DNA of 5,107 nucleotides. Origin: Balneolales bacterium (GTDB lineage: Bacteria > Bacteroidota > Rhodothermia > Balneolales > Natronogracilivirgulaceae). Position 1 is the stretch's first letter. Every line of letters begins with the position of its first letter. Under the pieces are notes generated by a model that was not told the origin of the DNA, made no database searches, and worked only from the letters and a program-made list of their open reading frames with translations. Position numbers and translations under genes: made by a program. The stretch lies in NCBI GenBank assembly GCA_007135895.1, contig SLHZ01000292.1, positions 1 through 5,107 on the forward strand, written 5' to 3'. Positions 1-5,107 of this stretch are shown here, piece after piece.

Positions 1-85
1 GCAACATAGTTTAATATGTCGGACCGTAGTATATGCGCATGAATGATACGCCCGTTGTCATCCCCTGATTATCCTGATTACCGGC
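1..85 (-). pseudogene. Diverged tandem duplicate of the motB 3' end (copy A)
   Basis: Read on the minus strand, this segment encodes AGN, then a diverged stretch, then MRIYYGPTY and TAA. Intact motB reads AGN..., VIRIHYGPTY and TAA. Overall length differs by 3 bases (85 against 88), so the frame is kept end to end, although the middle has local indels and little protein similarity. The similarity continues past the stop codon to position 1, so the repeated unit includes sequence after the gene and may continue outside the window. There is no start codon with a plausible ribosome-binding site and a TGA sits just upstream in frame (93-95), so it is a fragment rather than a gene. It could be the relic of a motB tandem duplication or of a recombination event; with the window edge here the two cannot be told apart. 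Confidence 0.5.
64..80. repeat. Short tandem repeat CCTGATTA x2
   Basis: CCTGATTA occurs at 64-71 and 73-80, a 9-base period, in the diverged middle of the duplicated motB tail. It may be a slippage product that helps explain why the copies differ there. Confidence 0.5.
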
Positions 86-96
86 TCAGCAATCTC

Positions 97-184
97 GCAA
101 CAAAGCTTAATACGTCGGACCGTAGTGTATGCGGATGACAATGCGCCGGTTCTGGTCCAGATTCTCCGGGATGATATTACCGGC
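97..184 (-). repeat. Tandem repeat copy B: intact 3' end of motB
   Basis: The last 26 codons of motB plus the bases just past its stop recur, diverged, at 1-85. Positions 97-126 match 1-30 at 27 of 30 bases, and the block extends with lower similarity to a shared ATTACCGGC (176-184 and 77-85). An 11-base spacer (86-96) separates the copies. This copy is the one in frame with the gene. Confidence 0.65.
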
Positions 185-805
185 GGCATCGGTTTCGGGA
201 GCCACAGGAAAAGTATCGGCGTACCCGGAGGCTTTGAGGCGTTCGGGCGGCATGCCCTGCTGCAGGAAATAGCGCACCACGTTGGAGGCGCGGGCCGACG
301 AGAGCTCCCAGTTGCTGGGAAAACGCTCGGTGCGGATCGGCAGACTGTCGGCATGCCCCTCTACATCGATATGAAACTCATAGTGCTTCAACTCGAACAA
401 CACCGCCATGATGCGGTCAACAATCGCCTCACCGGAGGGCAGCAGTTCCGCCTCGGCCGACCGGTAAAAGGAACTGCCCCGGAAATGGAGACGAATTTCA
501 TCGAATTCCTGCTCAATAAGCAGCCGGTTGGCCTGACGCTCCTCTTCAAGCCGGGCATTCAGCTCTTCGTAGACCTCATGAATAGGTGTAATACGAATGT
601 CAGGTCCATAAAACTGGGTCCGGAATCCATGAGCCACATCACCCAGTATATCACGACCCGTATGGGCCAGAGTGGCCAGAATAATAAAGAAGATCAACAG
701 CAGCGTAAAGGTATCCAGATAGACGACCTGCCAGGCCTGGTTGTTCTCCGGAGCATCAATATCACCGGTATTGTTCGCATTGTTGAGTCTGCTGCTAAGC
801 CGCAT
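107..805 (-). CDS. motB: MotB-family stator subunit with OmpA-like peptidoglycan-binding domain
   Basis: Stator partner of MotA that carries the ion-binding aspartate and anchors the stator to peptidoglycan. It has 232 residues, shorter than typical MotB (about 300), because the periplasmic linker is short. Order: cytoplasmic N-tail 1-24; one membrane helix about 25-47 (AWQVVYLDTFTLLLIFFIIL) with D31 at the place of E. coli MotB D32; a plug-like region 48-65; a charged helix about 75-105 (EVYEELNARLEEERQANRLL); OmpA-like domain about 107-228 with IDVEGHADSLPI (D153), FPSNWELSSARASNVV (R172), GYADTFPV and the closing NRRIVIRI. The usual GHTD is GHAD here. A GGGAG at 813-817, 7 bases upstream and inside motA, supports the ATG at 805, and the 11-base overlap with motA implies coupled translation and fixed stoichiometry. 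The end of the gene is partly duplicated just downstream. Confidence 0.93.
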   Translation of the reverse strand: MRLSSRLNNANNTGDIDAPENNQAWQVVYLDTFTLLLIFFIILATLAHTGRDILGDVAHGFRTQFYGPDIRITPIHEVYEELNARLEEERQANRLLIEQEFDEIRLHFRGSSFYRSAEAELLPSGEAIVDRIMAVLFELKHYEFHIDVEGHADSLPIRTERFPSNWELSSARASNVVRYFLQQGMPPERLKASGYADTFPVAPETDAAGNIIPENLDQNRRIVIRIHYGPTY

Positions 806-1595
806 CGGAATACTCCCGGTCGATAAAGGTGCTGAGCTGATCCCGGATGACCATGGCCGGTTTGTCCTGCCGGATCATCAATACCCCCTCTAGCAGCATG
901 GATTCACGAAACATCTGCTTGTCGGCCGTCACCTTCACCTTCAGCGCCAGCGGGAAAAAGACAAAATTGGCGAACATCAGGCCGTAGAGCGTCGTCATCA
1001 GCGCCAGGGACAAACCGCGGCCCAGCTGGGCGGCATCCTCAAAACTGTCCAGAATCACAATGAGTCCGAAAAGAGTGCCCAGCATGCCAAAAGCCGGTGA
1101 AGTATTGCCCATGCTCTGGAGAACACGGCTGACCTGCATCCTGTTTTCGTAGTTGGTCGTGATCTGGTTTTCGGCCAGCTCCTTAATCTCGTCTGCAGTG
1201 TAGTTGGTGTTCATCAGGGAGACCAGATAACCGCTGAAATCGTTCTGGTGCCGCTGCCGCAGGACTTTAAAGGCTTCGGACTGGTTGGTCCGGAACATGC
1301 GGAGCCACTCAATGATCGTGTTGATGTCCTTCTGCAGACCATCGTTGGTGATGGTACTCTGGGAGAAAACCAGAAAGCCGGTTTTTATTGCCTGCAGGAC
1401 CAGCGTTGCCGGATAGGATATGAGACCGGCCACCATGAGTCCGCCAATGACAATGCCCAGGCTGGGAAGATTGAGCATACCCACACCGCCCGGAAAGACC
1501 GGCCACTGAATAGTGCCAAAAATATAGAGTACTGACCATACAACCATCAGCATGAACAGTATCATCAGCAAAATATTATATAAAGATAATCGCAC
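795..1595 (-). CDS. motA: MotA/PomA-family stator subunit
   Basis: Inner-membrane proton- or sodium-channel subunit that, with MotB, converts ion flow into force on a FliG-type rotor. The protein has 266 residues, close to typical MotA/PomA, and starts with GTG backed by AAGGA. Four membrane helices are visible: about 8-27, 42-66 (LPSLGIVIGGLMVAGLISYP), 168-187 and 196-217. The long cytoplasmic loop lies between helices 2 and 3. Family hallmarks are clear: SPAFGMLGTLFGL (P167) and ALMTTLYGLMFANFVFFPLALK (P215), matching the two conserved MotA prolines. In the cytoplasmic loop R102 sits where E. coli MotA has R90, but the partner eight residues on is K110 instead of Glu (E98), an unusual charge reversal. 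T174 and T201/T202 match the position of threonines tied to sodium use in PomA, so sodium coupling is possible but not shown. Its 3' end overlaps motB by 11 bases. TolQ/ExbB is less likely because of the MotA-specific loop and motifs, and because of the FliG-like neighbour. Confidence 0.92.
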   Translation of the reverse strand: MRLSLYNILLMILFMLMVVWSVLYIFGTIQWPVFPGGVGMLNLPSLGIVIGGLMVAGLISYPATLVLQAIKTGFLVFSQSTITNDGLQKDINTIIEWLRMFRTNQSEAFKVLRQRHQNDFSGYLVSLMNTNYTADEIKELAENQITTNYENRMQVSRVLQSMGNTSPAFGMLGTLFGLIVILDSFEDAAQLGRGLSLALMTTLYGLMFANFVFFPLALKVKVTADKQMFRESMLLEGVLMIRQDKPAMVIRDQLSTFIDREYSDAA

Positions 1596-1603
1596 GTTCC
1601 GTT

Positions 1604-1608
1604 TCCTT
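1604..1608 (-). promoter_or_regulatory. Ribosome-binding site deciding the GTG start of motA
   Basis: AAGGA on the minus strand lies 8 bases before the GTG at 1595. No comparable sequence stands before the next in-frame ATG (residue 11), which would also cut into the first membrane helix. It supports the non-ATG start. Confidence 0.6.
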
Positions 1609-1642
1609 GCAGTTGGTTCTTTTCAGATTAAAAATTTCAGTT

Positions 1643-1670
1643 AAGATATCACCTAAATATTCAGGGTAAA
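1643..1670 (-). promoter_or_regulatory. Candidate promoter for motA-motB
   Basis: In the AT-rich 103-base gap before motA, the minus strand shows TTTACC (1665-1670) as a -35-like hexamer, 16 bases of spacer, and TATCTT (1643-1648) preceded by TGA, which fits an extended -10 (TGnTATCTT). Each hexamer matches 4/6. The gap also carries the direct repeat CTGAAA (1635-1640) and CTGAAA (1621-1626), 14 bases apart, which could be a small operator or chance. Low certainty. Confidence 0.3.
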
Positions 1671-1672
1671 AC

Positions 1673-1694
1673 AGGGCTCCTGTGAAAAAGCCCT
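1673..1694 (-). terminator. Weak stem-loop after the lipoprotein gene
   Basis: Just after the lipoprotein TAA, the minus strand can form a perfect 6-base-pair stem AGGGCT/AGCCCT with a 10-base loop, followed by GTTTTA. The stem is short and the T tract has only four bases, so it is at best an attenuating terminator separating rotor/lipoprotein from motA/motB expression. Confidence 0.3.
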
Positions 1695-1698
1695 TCGC

Positions 1699-2247
1699 TT
1701 AGAAATTCTGATTATACCACTCTTCCATGCCCGGATACAGCGGCGATACCACCTCGGGATTCATGGAAACAGCCCGGCCCCAGTCTTCGGAAGCGCGGAA
1801 AAGCCGGCCCCGCGCATATTCAACGGCACCCCTCAGGGCATAAAGATCCGCCGTCTCATGCTGAAGCAGTGCAAAATCAATGTGACGCAATGCCGTCTCG
1901 AAATCACCGGCATAAAAGGCCGTCTGGGCTTTCACATACTGGTTCAGAGCCATATTCGTCCTGACCCGGAAATCCCGTTCGAGTTCGTCCCTCTCGCGTT
2001 CACGTTCTTCCATGCGGCGGCGCACCTCCTCATCAAGCTCGGCCTGCTCGGGGGTCTCTTCAAAATCGAAATCGTCCTGAAGCTCCGCTTCATCGGGTCG
2101 CTCCCGGATGGATAGCGGCACCTGGCTGCCAGAACCGCACGAAATCAGTGAGCCTGAGAAGATCAGTAACGCAAAGAACAGAAAAAGTGTCGAGTGCGGT
2201 ACAATCCGCTTACCCTCACTATCCGATTTGAATACACGCCATTTCAT
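1699..2247 (-). CDS. Small lipoprotein with charged coiled coil and two TPR-like repeats
   Basis: A 182-residue protein I cannot assign to a named family. A basic N-terminus (MKWRVFKSDSEGKR) is followed by a hydrophobic stretch (residues 20-35) ending in a good lipobox, L34-I-S-C37 then GSGS, so it should be lipidated on Cys37 and sit in the inner or outer membrane. Residues 50-75 are strongly acidic. Residues 70-96 (RRRMEERERERDELERDF) form a highly charged probable coiled coil. Residues about 99-165 form two TPR-like helical hairpins (ALNQYVKAQTAFYAGDFETA and ADLYALRGAVEYARGRLFRA), closing with NPEV. It starts 5 bases after the rotor stop, and the rotor TGA falls inside a GAGGA ribosome-binding-like sequence, so translation is probably coupled. 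Lying between rotor and stator genes and sharing its TPR block with the 4577-5107 gene suggests a structural envelope partner, for example a ring or a stator guide. That role is inference only. Confidence 0.85.
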   Translation of the reverse strand: MKWRVFKSDSEGKRIVPHSTLFLFFALLIFSGSLISCGSGSQVPLSIRERPDEAELQDDFDFEETPEQAELDEEVRRRMEERERERDELERDFRVRTNMALNQYVKAQTAFYAGDFETALRHIDFALLQHETADLYALRGAVEYARGRLFRASEDWGRAVSMNPEVVSPLYPGMEEWYNQNF

Positions 2248-2252
2248 TATCC

Positions 2253-4478
2253 TCAGACTCCGTCGCCGTTTCGCACCGGAAGCATCTTGCGGGCCTTCAT
2301 CTTCCTGTCTTCACGAGATTCGCGGAGCTTTTTGAGCAGCTTGGCCCGTGCTTCGTCAATATTGTCGCGGTTCAGCAAGGCCTGGTTCTCAATCTCGTCC
2401 CGGATCACCTCCACTTCACGGTCGGGCCGGAACTGCAGGATACGGCTGCGCAGTTCCTCCCCGGTGTCGACAAGCGCCGCCGCCAGATCTTCACGGCTCA
2501 TGGATGTCACCGCTTCGGCCAGCAGTTCATCGTCAAGCTCAAGAACGGTTTCCATGGTGATCACCCTTTCACGAACGGCATCGGCCAGTTCGGAGACGAT
2601 CTCGTCAAGCTGACTGATATATTTCTCCTGATCGGAAACCGGCAGGGACTCAATGACCATCACGATCTGCTCGATATCACGGTCGGTCACGCTGCCTCCG
2701 ATTTCACTGGAGTAATAGCTCTCATGGAACAGACGGGAGGCAATCCGCTCGTATTCCTGGAATGGCATATTGCGGACCTGCGGCAGACAGAAGAGGATGC
2801 GGCCGGCCTCATCCATGCCGAACTGCTTGAGAAGACTGCTTCTGCGGCCGGAGGGAAGATGGCTCAGAACGAGGGCCTTCACCCGCTCATTTTCACTGGC
2901 CAGGACTTCGATCAGCTTTTCATCATCAATGTAGTGGAGGAAATCGAAGGTCGGCAGAATGGAGAACTCGTCCTTGTTTTCGGACTGTTCCTGACGCGAA
3001 CGGAGCTGCTCGGCAAAACGCAAGAGCAAGTCGTCCTTCTGGTTCTGAGGCTGAATGAGCGGCTCGCGGATCATCTCTTCGAGCTTGAAGAAGACTTCAT
3101 CGCTCATGGTGTGCCGGAGCATGCCCAGCAGCTTGGGATCAATACTCTGCAGGATCGTCGCGGCATGCAGCAATGTGTGCTCACCGTCGTTTTCATGCCA
3201 GTAGCTGAACAACCGGCCGATCTGCTCGGGATGATGCAGGATGACCTGCATGATATAATGCCTGGATTTCGTGCCGGAATCTTTGCCGTTGGTTTCCATC
3301 AGGAAACGATGGGTGCCCTGACCCTGTCCGGCTCCCAGCATCGGAAGATCCATGCGGCTTGACTCCGCGTGGACCGATCCGGCCGACAGCGCGGCCATGC
3401 CGGCATATTCGGCCTCGATTTTGCGATAATTGAGCGACCGATACAGATACCAGCCCAGCAAGCCCGAAAGAATGGTAAACAGGGTCACGGCAAAAAGCAG
3501 CAGGAAGAAATAACGGTCCGGTCCGGTAACGGCCATCTGCGGAGCCGGCTTCTTGCGGAAGGGCTGCTGGACCAGCTCAAACTGGTCGCCGCGGGCCGGA
3601 TCAATGAATACCTTGGCTTCCACTACCTGTCGCATCAGATCCAGTTCGTTGTCACTGAAAAGGGTATCAGCCCACAGTACAATACGGATGCGGTCCACCT
3701 CTGGCACACGCACTTCGCGGTACTCCAGGGTGCCTGTCTCCACCTGGCGGGTCGGACCCAGATCCCGAAGCAGCTCAGGTGGAACGAACGGCAGGCCCGG
3801 CAGCTGCTCGTCAATGCGGATGGGACGCTCCTGCACTACGGGAATCGGCACCTGCTGCTGATAGAAACGGGTGGATACATCCACTCCCACATGAAGAAGA
3901 TAGTGGTCGGGATCGAAAAAATTATTGAGGGACTGGCTGATCATCTGATCGAGCTGATGCTCCAGGTTGATGACTTCCAGAAAAGTGAGGGTGCCATCCT
4001 CAAGCTGGCTGCCGGGAGCGGTTCGCGGGGCCTGACGCTGGGTTACTTCACCCGGACGAAGCCTCTCGGAAGTGATCTGGCGTACGGTACCCATGTTCGG
4101 GGACTGGGCATCACCGGCAGCCGTCTGTGGCGTAGCAGTCTGCCCGCCCCCGTCCGTCTGTGGTGCCTGTGCGGAAGCCGGACGCAGTTCTGCATTCTGC
4201 GGAGTCACCGGGATACGGAGAACCGTTCCCACCTGCAGCATGTCACCGCTTTGAGGATTCTCCTGCCTCACCCGGTCGAGCGGCACCCGATAGGCATTGG
4301 CAATCGAAAAATAGGTCTGGCCGCCTGCTACGGTATGAAGAAAGTACTCCTGGCCACCGGTGGTCTCCAGACTGCCGGAAATGGGCACGACAGTCTGTCC
4401 GGCTGCAGGCGGTACGACGAAGGCCGTAAGTGCAACAGCGAAAGCACCTGCCAGAAGCATGAGGAGTGATTTATTCAT
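2253..4478 (-). CDS. LysM–FliF C-domain–TM–FliG-like fusion: one-piece rotor protein
   Basis: Proposed rotor of a MotA/MotB-driven motor, 741 residues from the ATG at 4478. Domains in order: signal peptide or signal anchor 1-28 (MNKSLLMLLAGAFAVALTAF, then VVPPAAGQ); LysM about 44-91 (HTVAGGQTYFSIANAYRV...LQVGTVLRIP); Gln/Thr/Ala/Pro-rich linker 92-160; FliF/YscJ-type C-terminal periplasmic domain about 165-309, with LEHQLDQMI and VGVDVSTRFYQQQV early and ARGDQFELVQQPF at its end, as in FliF just before its second membrane helix; transmembrane helix about 322-345; Gly-rich linker 346-405; helical FliG N-like region about 406-495; FliG middle-like region about 505-590 (FDFLHYIDDEKLIEVL); FliG C-like region about 596-720. 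From memory the torque helix aligns without gaps to E. coli FliG 264-302, keeping R281 (R687), D288 (D694) and D289 (E695). FliF RBM1/RBM2 are absent. An in-frame ATG at 4571 would add 31 residues, but that stretch is AT-rich and polar, and a typical signal sequence begins at 4478. Stop TGA lies 5 bases before the lipoprotein ATG. FliF and FliG are normally separate proteins. Confidence 0.85.
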   Translation of the reverse strand: MNKSLLMLLAGAFAVALTAFVVPPAAGQTVVPISGSLETTGGQEYFLHTVAGGQTYFSIANAYRVPLDRVRQENPQSGDMLQVGTVLRIPVTPQNAELRPASAQAPQTDGGGQTATPQTAAGDAQSPNMGTVRQITSERLRPGEVTQRQAPRTAPGSQLEDGTLTFLEVINLEHQLDQMISQSLNNFFDPDHYLLHVGVDVSTRFYQQQVPIPVVQERPIRIDEQLPGLPFVPPELLRDLGPTRQVETGTLEYREVRVPEVDRIRIVLWADTLFSDNELDLMRQVVEAKVFIDPARGDQFELVQQPFRKKPAPQMAVTGPDRYFFLLLFAVTLFTILSGLLGWYLYRSLNYRKIEAEYAGMAALSAGSVHAESSRMDLPMLGAGQGQGTHRFLMETNGKDSGTKSRHYIMQVILHHPEQIGRLFSYWHENDGEHTLLHAATILQSIDPKLLGMLRHTMSDEVFFKLEEMIREPLIQPQNQKDDLLLRFAEQLRSRQEQSENKDEFSILPTFDFLHYIDDEKLIEVLASENERVKALVLSHLPSGRRSSLLKQFGMDEAGRILFCLPQVRNMPFQEYERIASRLFHESYYSSEIGGSVTDRDIEQIVMVIESLPVSDQEKYISQLDEIVSELADAVRERVITMETVLELDDELLAEAVTSMSREDLAAALVDTGEELRSRILQFRPDREVEVIRDEIENQALLNRDNIDEARAKLLKKLRESREDRKMKARKMLPVRNGDGV

Positions 4479-4550
4479 GGCGAGCGGGATAAGATCACGT
4501 GAAAGAAAACCGGGCCTCCTGCAACGCAACAGCTTATGGTTATTCTTTAC

Positions 4551-4580
4551 AATATACGAAAAAAAGGTCATTGTCGTCAG
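4551..4580 (-). promoter_or_regulatory. Candidate sigma70-like promoter upstream of the rotor fusion gene
   Basis: Reading the minus strand, a -35-like CTGACG (4575-4580) is followed after 18 bases by a -10-like TATATT (4551-4556). This lies in a markedly AT-rich patch, including a run of seven T, in an otherwise GC-rich region. The -35 overlaps the stop codon of the upstream gene. If used, it would give a 5' leader of roughly 65 bases before the ATG at 4478. Matches to consensus are 4/6 and 5/6. This is pattern reading only, and the sigma-factor consensus of the host is unknown. Confidence 0.3.
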
Positions 4581-5107
4581 TTATACCTGTCGGAGAGCTC
4601 GGCTTCGCCGACGCGCTCCAGTTCTATCATCAATTCAAGCATCCGTATATCCGGCTTGCGGATATCGGGGTTCCGGTTGGCAGCTGTCTCCCAGAGCCGC
4701 TCGGCATGGTCGCGCAGACCGTGTACGAACAGCACGGAACCCAGCAGGGCCAGACCAAAGTCGGTTTCATAGAGGGCCAGAGACTGCTCCACCAACTCGA
4801 GGGATTCACCGAAATTGCGTCGGTAGAAAGCTTCCTGGGCGGAAACATAGAGCCGTATGGCATCGTCGGACCGCTGTGCCAGAATACGGTAGTAGTCCTC
4901 CTCTTCTTCCGGCTCCTCGATGGGTGTGCGGTCCTGAAGTACAAAGTTGAGATCTTCCAGGAAATCGCCCTCCGCCAGGGCGCGCACCTCGAACCGGCGC
5001 ACGGCGGGAATGGAGCGGGCATTCAAAAAGTCCTGCTGGGTGGTATCGACCCATGCTTCATAACGTCCCGGCGGGATCTCCATGGCATAGTAGGAACCGT
5101 CGGAGAA
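4577..5107 (-). CDS. Partial TPR-like protein with N-terminal beta-sandwich-like segment (5' end outside window)
   Basis: I do not recognise a named gene. The frame is open to the right edge: eight codons (FSDGSYYA) precede the first visible ATG at 5083, so that ATG is probably internal and the gene starts outside the window. The visible 176 residues begin with a Gly/Tyr/Pro-rich stretch (DGSYYAMEIPPGRYEAWVD) ending in FEVRALAEGDFLEDLNFVL. This resembles the end of a prealbumin-like or carboxypeptidase-regulatory-like beta-sandwich. An acidic linker (EEPEEEED) follows, then about 80 residues of paired helices (AIRLYVSAQEAFYRRNF, then ESLELVEQSLALYET) that look like TPRs. The helical part aligns with the TPR part of the lipoprotein at 1699-2247 (shared YV.AQ.AFY..[DN]F and ..ET patterns), so the two are probably paralogous modules flanking the rotor gene. 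It ends with TGA 98 bases before the preferred rotor start. An envelope-side scaffolding role is inference from its neighbours; localisation cannot be judged without the N-terminus. Confidence 0.8.
   Translation of the reverse strand, partial: FSDGSYYAMEIPPGRYEAWVDTTQQDFLNARSIPAVRRFEVRALAEGDFLEDLNFVLQDRTPIEEPEEEEDYYRILAQRSDDAIRLYVSAQEAFYRRNFGESLELVEQSLALYETDFGLALLGSVLFVHGLRDHAERLWETAANRNPDIRKPDIRMLELMIELERVGEAELSDRYN

Noticed and set aside
731..740. Perfect 10-base palindrome CCAGGCCTGG
   Set aside because: It lies in the motB membrane-helix coding region (codons AWQVV), with no flanking operator or recombination features; expected by chance.
125..826. Plus-strand open frame (233 codons) opposite motB
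   Set aside because: It mirrors motB almost exactly, and the motB reading has D31, the GHAD segment and the OmpA motifs; the plus-strand product has no family features.
107..1595. Zorya-type phage defence (ZorA/ZorB are MotA/MotB relatives)
   Set aside because: The MotA-like protein lacks the long C-terminal cytoplasmic tail of ZorA, no ZorC/ZorD/ZorE-like gene is present, and a FliG-like rotor is encoded next door.
107..1595. TolQ/TolR or ExbB/ExbD pair
   Set aside because: The MotB homologue has a full OmpA-like peptidoglycan-binding domain and the MotA homologue has the PAFGM and TTLYG motifs with the large cytoplasmic loop; TolR/ExbD are shorter and lack the OmpA fold.
2724..3362. Plus-strand open frame (212 codons) inside the rotor gene
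   Set aside because: Shadow of the FliG-like coding region; no ribosome-binding site, no domain, composition follows the opposite strand.
3369..4469. Long plus-strand open frame (366 codons) opposite the rotor gene
   Set aside because: It is antisense to a gene with clear domains, has no recognisable motif or membrane/signal pattern, and its length is explained by the codon bias of the opposite strand.
4477..4498. Short leader peptide GTG-start (VILSRSP) ending in a TGA that overlaps the rotor ATG
   Set aside because: The nearest strong ribosome-binding sequence (AGGAGG) is 16 bases from the GTG, too far for normal initiation, and seven codons can arise by chance.

Overview
All genes in this window are on the minus strand, so the transcript runs from position 5107 toward position 1. 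The window holds one compact cluster. In transcription order it has: (1) the 3' part of a gene entering from the right edge, with a beta-sandwich-like segment followed by TPR-like helices (4577-5107); (2) a very unusual membrane protein joining a LysM domain, the C-terminal periplasmic domain of the flagellar MS-ring protein FliF, a transmembrane helix and a FliG-like rotor module in one chain (2253-4478); (3) a small TPR lipoprotein with a charged coiled coil (1699-2247); (4) a MotA-family stator subunit (795-1595); (5) a MotB-family stator subunit with a peptidoglycan-binding OmpA-like domain (107-805). A diverged tandem copy of the 3' end of motB fills positions 1-85.

The assignments come from reading the sequence against family patterns remembered from flagellar biology; no database search was possible. 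The stator pair is secure. The FliF and FliG assignments of the fusion protein rest on several matches in the correct order: a FliF-like 'RGD...PF' block just before a transmembrane helix, a FliG middle-domain-like helical block, and a FliG C-domain-like segment. In that last segment three of the five classic torque-helix charges line up without gaps. No filament, hook, rod, export-apparatus, FliM or FliN gene is visible.

My reading is a cut-down rotary (or otherwise ion-driven) motor: stator MotA/MotB, a one-piece rotor, and two TPR accessory proteins. It may not be part of an ordinary flagellum. Both rotor (LysM) and stator (OmpA-like) carry putative peptidoglycan-binding domains, which is mechanically odd for a rotor. 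This module is the best candidate for an undescribed system here.

The organism is an envelope-bearing, probably diderm bacterium (lipobox lipoprotein, OmpA-like domain) with moderate to somewhat high GC. The style recalls the Bacteroidota/Rhodothermota/Balneolota, which mostly lack flagella, but nothing in the window fixes taxonomy and this is a weak inference.

Coupling is tight where it matters: motA and motB overlap by 11 bases, and the lipoprotein starts 5 bases after the rotor stop. Gaps of about 100 bases precede the rotor and motA; each holds a plausible promoter. A weak stem-loop follows the lipoprotein gene.
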